From positions 131,501 to 195,500 of the forward strand of contig JAJOZX010005623.1 of NCBI GenBank assembly GCA_023014485.1: a stretch of 64,000 nt of DNA, written 5' to 3'. Shown here one piece after another: positions 52,477-63,293 of this stretch (position 1 is its first letter; every line of letters begins with the position of its first letter). The notes beneath the pieces are model-generated. The model did no database searches. It saw only the letters and a program-made list of their open reading frames with translations, and had not been told where the DNA came from. Source of the DNA: Bathynomus jamesi (taxonomy: Eukaryota; Arthropoda; Malacostraca; Isopoda; Cirolanidae). The position numbers were made by a program, and so were the translations under genes.

Positions 52477-53748
52477 TCTCTTACAAACTGTAATAATATA
52501 ATTTATCCTAAAAAGGAAATCCATAAATCCAATTAACATAATCCTGTTTTATTTGAAGTGGTAAACAATTTTATGGTTAATAATTTCTTCGTTAGTTCTT
52601 TATCGAAGTTAAAGCCATAAAAAGACCTCAAACTCCTCATGGCATCTTCCTCCCGCGTCTTAAATCTTTTTTAAGAGAACTTGAACCCTTGTAATTTTTT
52701 GAGGAGAAATATGATGGAAGTTTATTTGGGTTTGTGTAAGTTACATATTGGTATGAAAGAGGAGCGGCTCACTTGACTGTAGGTATTTACTGTGTTTATT
52801 TATAGTTTTATTTTAATTGTGATATAATTAAAAACAATTGTTTCATTGATGACCATTATTCTTATTACAGTTCTCTTTCATGAGGTCATTATTATTATTA
52901 TTATTATTATTATTACAGTAGAATACGCTGATAATGCTGTACGCGAATAACACGGCAAAAAAATATTGTATATTATTTTATTACGCGATCCAAGACGCGA
53001 ATAACGGTAATTTTTAAACTAAACGGGCAAAATTCAAGCCAGGCGCCCAGCAACCGCGGGTAGACACTGGTAGAAGACAAATCGAGAAACTAAGAGAGTG
53101 AGTGAGTGATATGTAGTGTGAGGTGTATGGTGAGAGTTATATTTTAGATTTTTTTATCTTCTTTTCATTTACATGTCTATTAGGGAAAAGTCTGACAAGT
53201 CTTTAACAAGTCTGACAAGCCTTTAACAAGTGATAACGAGGACCGCGATATCGCGGGGTTTCTCGGAACGTAAACCCGTGTTATCAGTGCATACTACTCT
53301 ATTATTAGTAGTAGTAATAGTAGTAATAGTCATAATAGTAGTAGATTGTTTTGTTAGGTAATCTTATGAATGTATTTGTTTGAAGCTTTAATATTTTGTA
53401 GCATTGGCCCACAGAAGATCAAGTGATATTAACGTGCCTATAACCACTCAAACTACCTAAAGTGGTGTCAGAGGGAGTGCCCACGGAATCATTATCGAAA
53501 TGCCATGTTGCTTATTTAACTCAGTATAACACTGCAGAGAATACATTTTGAACATACTGCATGGTTTCATGAAGCTTCATATTCTCTTAGCGGCAATAAT
53601 CGAAATCAGGCATTAAGTTTAATGCCTAGGCAATAAGTTGAAAGCTAAGAATGCATATAATCATAAGTATAATGCCTATTTATCCTGTAGATAATAATAA
53701 ATATAACGTAACCTATTATCTTAATGCCTAATTTCGCTTATTGCCGGT

Positions 53749-53753
<5 letters not shown>
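52476..53753. other. No gene; (ATT)n at about 52880-52916
   Basis: Unassigned sequence with an ATT run and a short TAGTAG-type repeat near 53305. No motif-bearing frame. Confidence 0.4.
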
Positions 53754-53785
<32 letters not shown>

Positions 53786-54140
53786 TTAACTGCAATGACC
53801 GCGCAGTATATTAACGTATAGAAACGACGTAAGTATAGAGGAGTGTTCTGCACTGAGCGGTCATTGCAGTTAAATGTACATATTCACGATTTGCGAGGGT
53901 GCCCTCTCAAGGCATTGGTTTCTGCCCTATGTAGGAGAATTACAACTTCTGACTATCGTGGCTCCGTAGTGTAGTGGTTAGCACGTCTGACCGGCAATCG
54001 GAAGATCCTGGGTTCGTTTCCCGGGCGGGTGCCTTATTTTTCATTTGTTTGTTATTTCTCTTCCTCGTGTGCAGAACACTCCTCTATACTTACGTCGTTT
54101 CTATACATATATATATAAAGAGAGAGAGAGAGAGAGAGAG
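53754..54140 (+). repeat. tRNA-derived SINE in a hairpin (copy 2), in (AT)n
   Basis: Same plan as 19411-19864. An outer pair of perfect 38-bp arms (53816-53853 with 54069-54106) and an inner pair (53780-53801 with 53857-53880) surround the linker (GGCATTGGTTTCTGC) and tRNA-like head. (AT)n flanks lie at 53754-53779 and 54107-54117, then (GA)n. The arms differ from copy 1 by many bases but remain complementary. Confidence 0.8.
53960..54033 (+). repeat. tRNA-like SINE head
   Basis: GGCTCCGTAGTGTAGTGG start, anticodon arm TCTGA-CCGGCAA-TCGGA and B box GGTTCGTTTCC. As in the copy at 19714, position 33 is C and the anticodon would be GGC. Five of seven acceptor pairs form. Read as a SINE head, not a functional tRNA. 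Confidence 0.72.
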
Positions 54141-54616
54141 GTTTCCAGTACAGTAAATTATATTTATTAGTTTGCTTTTGCCTGAAAAGCTCTTTTGCTT
54201 TCCAACACCACATTCAGTTAAAAATACTGTAATTAGATTACTTACCAAGTTACCAATGAATACAGTATTCCACAAAATTATGAATGTGGTTTTTCTTTAA
54301 TTATCTAATATTTTATATATTATGTAATGTATTCCTTTTCTAAATAAAGATTGTTTGCGTATGTGTGTGTGTGTCTGAAATGACTCGAGCGCCAGTCAGT
54401 TAATTTTAATTAAAATTATTAATTATACTTCTGAGTTCTTCTTACGTTTATCGATCGACTTTCAAATGGGGAAGTCATTCACTGAGAAATTTAATCTGAA
54501 CAAATATATTTTTAATTTTCGAGAAAATTTAACGATATAAATAATTTATGACGTGAGTAATTTAAGTTCCATAAATTTGGTTTGGCATTTATATAATGCC
54601 CTAATTAGTTATTAAT
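54141..54616. other. No gene seen
   Basis: AT-rich flank up to the target duplication of the RTE-like LINE. Confidence 0.4.
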
Positions 54617-56948
54617 ATTTTAAACAGTTCCGGATTTGATGAAGAAAAGAAGAGTAGATGTGCTCTGCGTACAAGAAACGCGTTGGAAAGGAAATAAGGC
54701 AAGAGAGCTCGGTGAAGGGTATAAACTGTTTTACAGCGGAGCGTCGGTCGAAGGTAGAAATGGTGTGGGTATTATATTGACGAAGGAGCTCAGTGAGTGT
54801 ATTGTGGAGATAAACCGGAGGAGTGATAGATTAATGACTGTGAGACTGAACTGGGGGAATCATGTGCTCAATATAGTGAGTGCATACACCCCGCAAATTG
54901 GATGCACAGAAGAAGAGAAGGAAGCCTGCTGGAGTTCGCTGGAAATAGAAATGGAGAGTGTGCTAGAAAGTGAGTGGTAGTTGGTGCTGACCTGAATGGA
55001 CACGTAGGAAATAACAATGATGTTACGGAAAGAGTACATGAAGGACATGGTTTGGGAGAGGCAAATCGGGAAGGTGAGAGAGTGTTGGCCCTGGCTGTCT
55101 CTTTTGATATGGCAATTGTAAACACATACTTCAGAAAGAGGAACGAACATTTGATAACTTACAAGAGCGGAGGTAGAACGTCACAGGTTGACTACCTACT
55201 CTACAGAAGGTCACAATTGAGTGAAGTTAAGAACTGTAAAGTGATTGATTCCAGGAGACCATGTAACACCACAGCACCGGATATTAGTTATGGAGCTGAT
55301 GTTGAGGAGACCGAGAAAGATACGAGAAACGTGTGTTAAGAGGATCAAGTGGTATAAGCTGAAAGAAGAGGAGAAGAGAAGAGAGTTTAAAGAGCGGGTG
55401 CTGAGCGAGATCAGTACGCCAGAAGATGTATAAAACTGGTGGCAACATAATGCAAATGTAATACGAACCGTAGGAAAGGCTGTATTAGGTGAAACATCCG
55501 GTAGAGTGTGGAAAGATAAAAAAGGATGGTGGTATAATGATGGCATCCAAGAGTCCCTACAATGTAAGAAACAAGCAAAGAAACTGTGGGAGGAAACTAG
55601 GTCGCGTGAGCGGAAGGAAGTATATAAGAACGCAAAGAAACAGGCAAAAAAGGCGGTGGCACTGGCAAAAGCCCATGCATATCGTGATCTGTATGAGAAA
55701 TTAGAAACTCGAGAGGGGCAAAAGGAAATATTCAGGTTGGCTAAAAACAGGAATAAAGCCACAAAGGATTTTACTAAAGTGAAACAGGTTAAAAGAGAGG
55801 ATGGGACAGTACTGCGGAGAGAGAAAGATATACAGGTTAGATGGAAGGAATATTTTGAGGAACTATTAAATGAGGAAAACCCTAGGTTGGTCCATGAGGA
55901 TGGACTACCTGGCAATGACGAGGAAGGTGGAAAGAGCGGAAGTGAAGAAGGCGTTGGATAAAATGAAGAGTGGTAAAGCAACGGGTCCTGATGAGATACC
56001 GGCAGAGGTATGGAAGGCACTTGGCGATGAAGGAGTGGATCTCCTGCATGATCTTATGGAAAAGCTCTGCGACCAAGAGGTGGTCCCGGAGGAATGGCGT
56101 GCCTATCATAGTACCCATATTCAAAGAGAAAGGGGATATACAGGAATGCTCAAATTATAGGGGTATCAAACTGATATCGCACACCATGAAGGTGTGGGAG
56201 CGAATTGTGGACTTAAGGCTGAGGGATGTGTTGACTGAGGAGGTTAGAGGGGTTGCTCCTTGGTGCATGATGTATGCCGATGATGTAGTGTTGTGCGCAG
56301 AGACAAGACAGGAGGTAGAACAACAGCTAGAAAATTGGAGGGAGGCATTGGAAAGTAGAGGTATGAAAGTTAGTCGGAAGAAGACTGAATATCTGAGATG
56401 TAATGTACAACCGAATGAAGGAGGGGGAGTGATGTTAAACGGTGAACTGATCAAACGGGTAGATCGTTTTAAATACTTGGGATCAACAATCGAGGCAGAA
56501 GGGGGAGCAGAGGGCGAGGTGAATCGTAGGATACAGTCCGGATGGAGGAGCTGGAGAGAAAGATGGATGTGGCTGAAATGAAAATGTTGCGATGGATGTG
56601 CGGTGTAACTAGAAGGGATCGAATCAGAAACGAACGCATTATAGGAACGGTGAAAATAGTAGAGGCGTCAAGAAAAGTCCAAGAAGCCAGACTGAGATGG
56701 TATGGGCACATGATGAGAAGAGAGGAGGATTACGTGGGACGTAGGGTGCTGGAAATGGAGGTGCCGGGACGGAGAAGAAGAGGTAGACCGAAGAAGAGGT
56801 GGAGGGATTGCGTGGCGGCAGACATCCAGGAGAAAAATTTGGACGAGGACATGGTGCGTGACAGAAGAGAATGGAGGAGACTCATCAAGAACAGCGACCC
56901 CATATAGAGATGGGATTTAAGCTGCAGAAGATTTTAAACAGTTCCGGA
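54617..56948 (+). mobile_element. 5'-truncated RTE-like LINE with 18-bp target duplication
   Basis: ATTTTAAACAGTTCCGGA occurs exactly at 54617-54634 and again at 56931-56948. Between them is a LINE starting part-way into its endonuclease (5' truncation) and ending shortly after its stop codon, with no poly-A tail. This is a textbook target-primed insertion with the boundaries fixed to the base. Confidence 0.95.
54640..56907 (+). pseudogene. RTE-like endonuclease/reverse transcriptase, broken and deleted
   Basis: Endonuclease: MKKRRVDVLCVQETRWKGNK, GRNGVGIILTKEL, NIVSAYTPQIG (54640-54980), then after a slip GADLNGHVG and SGGRTSQVDYLLYRR. A linker (KKALDKMKSGKATGPDEIPA) leads to the RT fingers (FKEKGDIQECSNYRGIKLI, KVWERIVDLRLRD). 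It then jumps in frame from RD to VLTEEVRGVAPWCMMYADDV, so ~100 residues of fingers/palm are gone while YADD is kept. Next: FKYLGSTIE, another deletion near 56570, then MLRWMCGVTRRDRIRNERI, ARLRWYGHMMRR and RRRGRPKKRWRDCV to the stop at 56907. YADDVV, FKYLGS and RLRWYGHV are RTE-clade hallmarks. Confidence 0.93.
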
Positions 56949-57014
56949 AAAAAATTCGCCTAGAAAAAATTATTTTTAAAAATTACGTATAAAAAATTAC
57001 CAAGTAATAATTGC

Positions 57015-57060
<46 letters not shown>

Positions 57061-58344
57061 GATAAAACTAAAATTAACAAAATATCCAAAGAAAACAAAT
57101 TATTGTTGCCAATTAGTGACCTTTTACGATTTTTTAAAAAATTTTCTAGGCAAACTTATTTCCGAAACTGTGAAATCAAAATGACTGACTGTAATTAACA
57201 GAGCAATTTAATGCAAATGGAGGTGATTGAATAAAGTAGAAAATTGAAGGGATTGAATTTATTAATTTATGCCAGATTTCACTGCATAAATATTGGAAAA
57301 AATTTATTTAAAACGGATATTCTGAAAATTTCTCTATCAATTATATTTTATTCTTTCATTTAACAATTAAATTATTCTAGAATCTAGAATTGATTTATTT
57401 CCCTTTGGAAAACATCTGACTGGAATAATCAAATTATAAAATTATTAAACAATTTTTGTTTTATGATAAATTTTAATATAAATGTTTTAAATACCGGTAA
57501 TTAAAATATAAATTCCTCATAGTTTGCCAACAATAAAAAAAATAATTTTCGCCATTTTCGTTCTGATGGATTGCTCCAAATTTTGACTAATAGTTTTCTA
57601 TTGATTTTCGTTGCAGAATTGCTCCCTTTTATAGGAAACTGACCTTCAGGTTCAAAATCCTGCATCGTATTCGAGTGTTTTTTTCCTATATGGGAACAAA
57701 AGCAAGGTAAGTCTTTTCTATAGAGGAAAATTTTTGTACTATTTCAAGGACTCGTCATAAAATCATTGAATACAAAGAACGTAAAACGATTTCAGCGGTT
57801 GTAAATTTTAAGTTGCTTTGAGAATGTTAGACTTTTATTATTATCATCAGCTATACAGTACGTGTTTATCTTGACATTTTAGGCATTCTATTGTAATAAA
57901 AAGGACGACGTTTTTCTATCGAGTTTTGTACACAGAAAAATTACAGATTAAAATAAAGTCTATTCATATATGTTGAAGTGATGTGCGGTAAAAATACCAG
58001 AGGTAATAATGGCATAGGTTAGGTTTGGTTAGGTTAAGTGAACCTAATACTGTATTAATACTAATATAGTATTAGTAATAATACAAGTAATAATACTAGT
58101 AATAATATTAGTAATAATACTATATACACTATGTATACTATGGCATTCTTACTTATGCCATTTTTGCCTTTGCCATTATTACCTATGACATTATTACCTA
58201 TGGCATTTTTACCTATGGCATTTTTACTTAAAATTGTTGAAGTACATTACGTATAATTACAATATTTACAAATAAAATTATTTCCAGTGCATGCAAAATA
58301 GATTAAAAATCAACATACTCCATCACCACCATATTTTGAAAATG

Positions 58345-58398
<54 letters not shown>

Positions 58399-59479
58399 AA
58401 GTTGTTTGTTTAAGAATATTTACGATATATATATATATATATATACACTTAAGTAAGTACTTAATTAATTTTTTTACTTATTTAAGAAACCTACAATTTA
58501 TATAAAATCTATAGTACGAGTATGTGCCCATTTTCTTATGGACAAAATCAGACGTATTTTCAGATATTTCAGAATGGTATAAAGTTTGTGTTTCATATTT
58601 CATATATTTTTTAGAGCAAATGACAATGAATTAAATTTTTATACAATGAATTTGAGTTTAGATTTAATATTCAATGAAAATATAATGAGAAGAGAGTATT
58701 TGAAAGAACTTAAAATGATTGATATTGTTGCTATCCGCCATTTTTCTTAATCGCACCTTATAAATGTCGAGGCTAATTATATTTATTGCTGAAAAGAATT
58801 ATATAGTTCTGAAGAGAACAGTTTCCAAATACTTGCTGGAGTCTGATTTTGGAAGCCTTTAAGTTTTCAAAGGTGGCACATTATATATAGGCTACCAAAT
58901 GCATACTTGCCAACCCAACCTATTTCACATTATCAACACGAGCAACATGCAAATAATATCAAACCTTTTATACTCAGAATGCACTAGAGTGCATCATTTA
59001 AGACTAGATTTTCAAAAATTTCCAGGGGAACCATGCTCCCGGACCCCCTGGTATTGATTACAAATCCTACCGCTTTTGCTTTTCAAAATGTTGGCAAGTA
59101 TGCAAATAATTAACTTTTAATTCCTTATTAAGTTACCTTTAAGTAAAATAGCCAAGGCTTGTTTTGAAATACATACGAATGATTAATTGCGAGTCGAGTT
59201 TATTCCTGTTGATTGAGTTCTGAATTACCTCTTATTATATTATACTAATATAACCCACGTTGTGGTTCTAGGGTTAATAAGCCGACCAAAGTCATGGTTT
59301 CAGAAAACATGAGTTAATTCCCTTTATTTAAAGCTTTATACTGAGTGTGTTTATCGACTGACCTCTGGATTTTGATGGTCATAGGTTTAATTCGTGTACC
59401 CATGAAGATAAGAATCAACGTTTGAATTTTCAGTGAGTTTCTGTTGGAGATATCCTCATGGCAACTGATAGAACTAGGT
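56949..59479. other. No gene (2.5 kb); (ATT)n 57017-57060, (AT)n 58351-58395 and 58426-58445
   Basis: Apart from microsatellites and the inverted repeat at 57988-58235, I see nothing identifiable. Confidence 0.45.
57988..58235. repeat. Imperfect inverted and tandem repeat of a CCTATGGCATT unit
   Basis: On the right side the unit TTACCTATGGCATTTT repeats about five times with changes. On the left, its complement (GGTAATAATGGCATAGG) occurs next to a GGTTAGGTT word, and the centre is a TAATACTAGTAATAATA array. The whole could fold into a long hairpin. Confidence 0.65.
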
Positions 59480-59487
59480 GCTGTGAC

Positions 59488-59779
59488 CAGGGTCGCCGAG
59501 AGGGCGGGGAAGCCGGGTTAAATCTCCGGGGCCCGGACCTCTAGGGGGTCCGGAAAGAAGGGGGGGGGGTATAATCTAAAAATATTAATAAAGCAATTGA
59601 TTAAATAACAAAGAGGAAATATAATTAATGAACATACATTTTATAGAGATTATCATACTGTATGTTTTGAATACTGACTTGAACATATAATCAGTTTGCT
59701 TGTTATGTACACAAAAAATATTCATAATAAAATACTGAGTAAACGGGGGGGTGGCCCGTGACAGCTCTCGCCGTCCCTG
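59488..59779. mobile_element. 292-bp hAT-type MITE with perfect target duplication
   Basis: Ends CAGGGTCGCCGAGAGGGCGG and GACAGCTCTCGCCGTCCCTG are inverted repeats. GCTGTGAC is present at both 59480-59487 and 59780-59787. Confidence 0.95.
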
Positions 59780-59787
59780 GCTGTGAC

Positions 59788-60602
59788 ACTAACGAGGGCG
59801 TTAACAATCACAGCAGATGCCCAGATATTGCGGTATCTTACTGTAGTTTACAAAGAAGTGTTTCGAACAAAACACGATTTTTTCTCGGAGAAATAGAATA
59901 AGAATGGATTGCACTAAGAATAATATTCCATGAGCCAGGGTGAGTGGGGTCGGTACCACTCGGGGGAACAAAGGTTTATTATGATTTTTGGCAAGGTCTG
60001 GATCCTTAGAGATGGAAAATAGGTGATAGTTGTGCATAGTTCTTTGCCCTCTCTGTCTTTTTACCACATTTTCAACCATATCCCCGAATTCATCGAAAAT
60101 TTAATTTAAGGTAAAATAGAGTCTGCTAATGGCAAACCAGTGAAGATAGTTGAATGCTCTTTGTCGCACTGGTAAATGCAGGTGCTCGACTAGCTTGGCT
60201 GCTAATTTTAATACCCTGACTTAGCCAATAAAGATTTTATAGGAGATTGATATACAGTAAATACTCTGCAGCACAATCGTAGAAATCTAGCTACTGGCAA
60301 AGGTTACTGGGTATGATTAACACTGTGCTGATAAGACAGAGAAGGCTAAGAATTATGCACTACTATTACCTATTTTCCATATCTAGACATCCAGACCTTG
60401 CCAAAAATAAGTAATGAACCTTCGGTCACACCCCGAGTGGTACCAATGGACAAAATTTGAGGTCCTGGCTGATGGACTATAAAGCCTTTTGTGCAAAGTG
60501 CAGTGCAATTAGTTAGAACTGAATCAATGAAACTATAAAAACTGAAGCGAACATAACACTCTTTGGCAATAGGATAATATATATATATAAATAATATACT
60601 GC

Positions 60603-60654
<52 letters not shown>

Positions 60655-60693
60655 GCAGGAAAATCACAAAATAACACGTGATATTATTAATAA
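59788..60693. other. No gene; (TA)n about 60575-60656
   Basis: Two stretches (about 59890-60070 and 60340-60470) look like inverted relatives of each other: GGTACCACTCGGGG, TTGGCAAGGTCTGGAT and GGAAAATAGGT each recur as complements. The AT tract borders the next hairpin. Confidence 0.55.
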
Positions 60694-60895
60694 GCAAACA
60701 ACCACAGGGAAAAAGGAAAAAAGAAACACGAATTCCGAGCGCTTTCGTGATATATTCACTTTTTTTTTTCTCTCTTGTCCTTGAGAATGTGAATATATCA
60801 CGAAAGCGCTCGGAATTTGTGTTTCTTTTTTCCTTTTTCCCTGTGGTTGTTTGCAAAATATATATATAAATATTATATATATATATAAATATATA
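60694..60895. repeat. 67-bp-arm hairpin in (AT)n
   Basis: Arms 60694-60760 and 60789-60854 are nearly perfect complements (GCAAACAACCACAGGG ... CGAAAGCGCTCGGAA), with a pyrimidine-rich loop. (AT)n lies on both sides (60605-60650, 60859-60895). Confidence 0.85.
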
Positions 60896-62029
60896 ATAAA
60901 ATAAGAAACTATTTTGAGCAAATCTGAAGTAACAATAATCGCATTTTTACTACAAAAGCATTTCCATCTAGTCCAGAATGAAGCATTTACGAGGAAAGCG
61001 GATAATATGTATATTAAATTAAAATGAGGTATTTTTAACCGAAAATAAATGAATATTTAAATTAATCTGATGCCATACTTGAAAGCAAAATTCTTTATTT
61101 CACTAAATCTCCTTCCATGCCCATTACATATATTCATACATGTATTTAAAACTTCTATTCTAAAATATTCATATGGCAATTTGAAAAATATTTAAGTTTG
61201 GTAGAATATATGAATCTTAAAATATATTTGGATTAAAAGTATTTCCATATTGAATGTGTTGCTCCTTTTGTATAATTGCCATTTGGAAAGACGACACTCT
61301 CAGTGTTTGAAAATTTAGAAGTATAAAAACAATGAATTCGTTCGGCGGTGTATATATATATATTCGCAGCAGTTAACGGCAGTTAACATTGTATTCGTTC
61401 TGAGTAAAGAGTTAATTTTATAGAGTGGTTAATAGTTTGCTAAGAAAGATTACGAACGTTGAAGAGAATATCAAATGACGTTTTGTTGAGATTTTTTAAT
61501 AAAGTAAAAAAATCGAAAGGAAGGTAAGGTAAAAACGGGCACAGCGTATAAAAAGCCTCTCATTCTGAATTCGTGTTTATTATTCTTCAGCGTTCGATGA
61601 AAGGGTGTAGAGCTCTAAAACAACCCCAAACCGGAATTCAAAGAAATCTTAATGACCCACATAATCATTACAACCGTAAAACAACAATGAAATTCCTTTT
61701 AAAATGAGTAAATTAAGAAGTATATACAAGAAATCACTTTAAAAACAATAAGGTTATTACAACCGTCTCTTCTGGAGAGTAAAAGCCAACAAAAGAAATG
61801 GTTTAGAGTCGATCCAATGCAAAATGTGTATTGAAATGACTCAAAAATGGGTCACATAAGGAAAGTGATTTAATGGTGGACGCTTCAGAATTGAATCTAA
61901 CACAAGGTTTTGGACCTATAAAAGTTGAATGGGGATCTAAACGTCTCGTAAGATTAGAGTTTATGGACTTCTGTGACTCTGAAATGAGCGGTAAAAATAA
62001 ACGTGCTTCATATTCGTTCACAGTAAAAT

Positions 62030-62064
<35 letters not shown>
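60896..62064. other. No gene; TATA-like word at 61550
   Basis: Unassigned AT-rich sequence. GTATAAAAAGC at about 61548-61558 is followed ~25-30 bp later by a TTCAGC-type word, a layout seen in arthropod core promoters, but no gene follows, so it has little weight. The left part of the frame at 61803-62210 crosses an (AT)n run and is chance. Confidence 0.35.
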
Positions 62065-62068
<4 letters not shown>

Positions 62069-62490
62069 TTTGTGGAGGCCATTTCGGAATGGCCAAAAGC
62101 TTCTCCGTCGAATTTCTTTTAATGATTATGGTATCAACATCATCGAATCGGTGTTCTTTCAGGGTTTGTTTGAGCTTTGGAAACAAACAAAAAAAGTCGC
62201 ATGGAGCCAAATCTGGCGAATATGGAGGCTACTGTACTTAGAGAGTGGGGTAGCGTTTTTGGCCAAAAAATGCTGAAAGTTGCGACAAGTGAGATGGCGC
62301 GTTATCGTGATGAAGCATCCACTCTCCGGACCCGCTTCTGCGGCCGTTTCCTCCAAACTGCTTCACGTAGACGTCTCAGAACTTCAGTGTAAAATTTCTT
62401 GATGACTGTTTGTCCCTTTGGAGCATATTCATGGTGCACAACACTTTCACAGTCAAAATAAACAAGTAACATCTCCGATATCGTAAGAAA
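62065..62490 (-). pseudogene. Mariner-type transposase C-terminal fragment
   Basis: From 62490 on the minus strand: VVHHEYAPKGQTVIKKFYTE, VLRRLREAVWRKRP, then after a slip MLHHDNAPSH (second Asp), then in another frame YSPDLAPCDFF-type sequence (third Asp) and LFPKLKQTLKEHRFDD, IKRNSTEKLLAIPK. This is a DD34D mariner-like transposase from the second half of the catalytic domain. At least three frameshifts. It ends at the (AT)n tract 62036-62064, which truncates the C-terminus. Confidence 0.82.
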
Positions 62491-62647
62491 TCGCCGCGAA
62501 ACAAAACACGTTTAACTTTATCGGCTCACCACAGTGGACTGACGCTACACAATGAAGTGCAACCCTATCAGTCAACTTGTCTCGACATGCAGACACATAT
62601 TTAGCACAGTCATAACTCCAAGCGTGACCGGATACTTTTTGGAGAGA

Positions 62648-62874
62648 CCTCGTATATATATATATATAATATATATATATAATATATATATAATATATAT
62701 ATATATATACAGTATATATGATGCAAACCCACAAGGAGAAAGAAAAATGATCCAAGGCCTTTCGTGTATTCAGAAGTACTACACCTCGTTAGGGAATGAC
62801 GACGTGTACTTCTAATACACGAAAGGCCTTGGAGTCATTTTCATTTTATATATATAATATATATATATATACAG

Positions 62875-62900
<26 letters not shown>
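62648..62900. repeat. Hairpin of the 7006-7120 family in (AT)n
   Basis: Arms 62742-62779 and 62805-62842 carry the same sequence as the hairpin at 7006-7120 (CAAGGCCTTTCGTGTATTC in both), with a 25-bp loop. (AT)n tracts lie on both sides. Confidence 0.85.
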
Positions 62901-62905
<5 letters not shown>

Positions 62906-63293
62906 TAGGCCGGGTCGAAATTTTTTATTTCTTATGTACATAGTGTGAGGTGGTTCAATCAATCATAGTAACACCCTGGTAAAATATTTTTGAATTCTGA
63001 GGACCCCTACTCCCCACTACCGGTTTCAGTTTTTTCAGAAAATTTGTAAAATTAGAGATAATTTGCGATTTACTTCGAAATTTATTTATTATTACAAAAG
63101 TTCGCTTATAAAACACTGTTATATTTATTTTTTAATGAAAAAAAAATACAAAATACAAAAATGCATGAAAAAAAATTTAATACATAAATTTTTAGTTATT
63201 ATTGCTAGAAATTTAGAAATTAAGAGACAAATTTAGTAAAATTTTTGACCTAAAACTAATGTTTTTTTTTATTCCTGCCATTGACCTTTCCAC
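62901..63293. other. No gene seen
   Basis: A/T homopolymer-rich sequence just downstream of the minus-strand gene fragment that follows. Confidence 0.35.

Noticed and set aside
55211..56020. 269-codon minus-strand open frame
   Set aside because: Antisense shadow of the RTE-like LINE coding sequence; Ser/Phe/Leu-rich composition mirrors the purine-rich coding strand.
61548..61600. Core promoter with TATA box
   Set aside because: TATA-like word plus weak initiator only; no downstream gene, and such words are common in AT-rich DNA.
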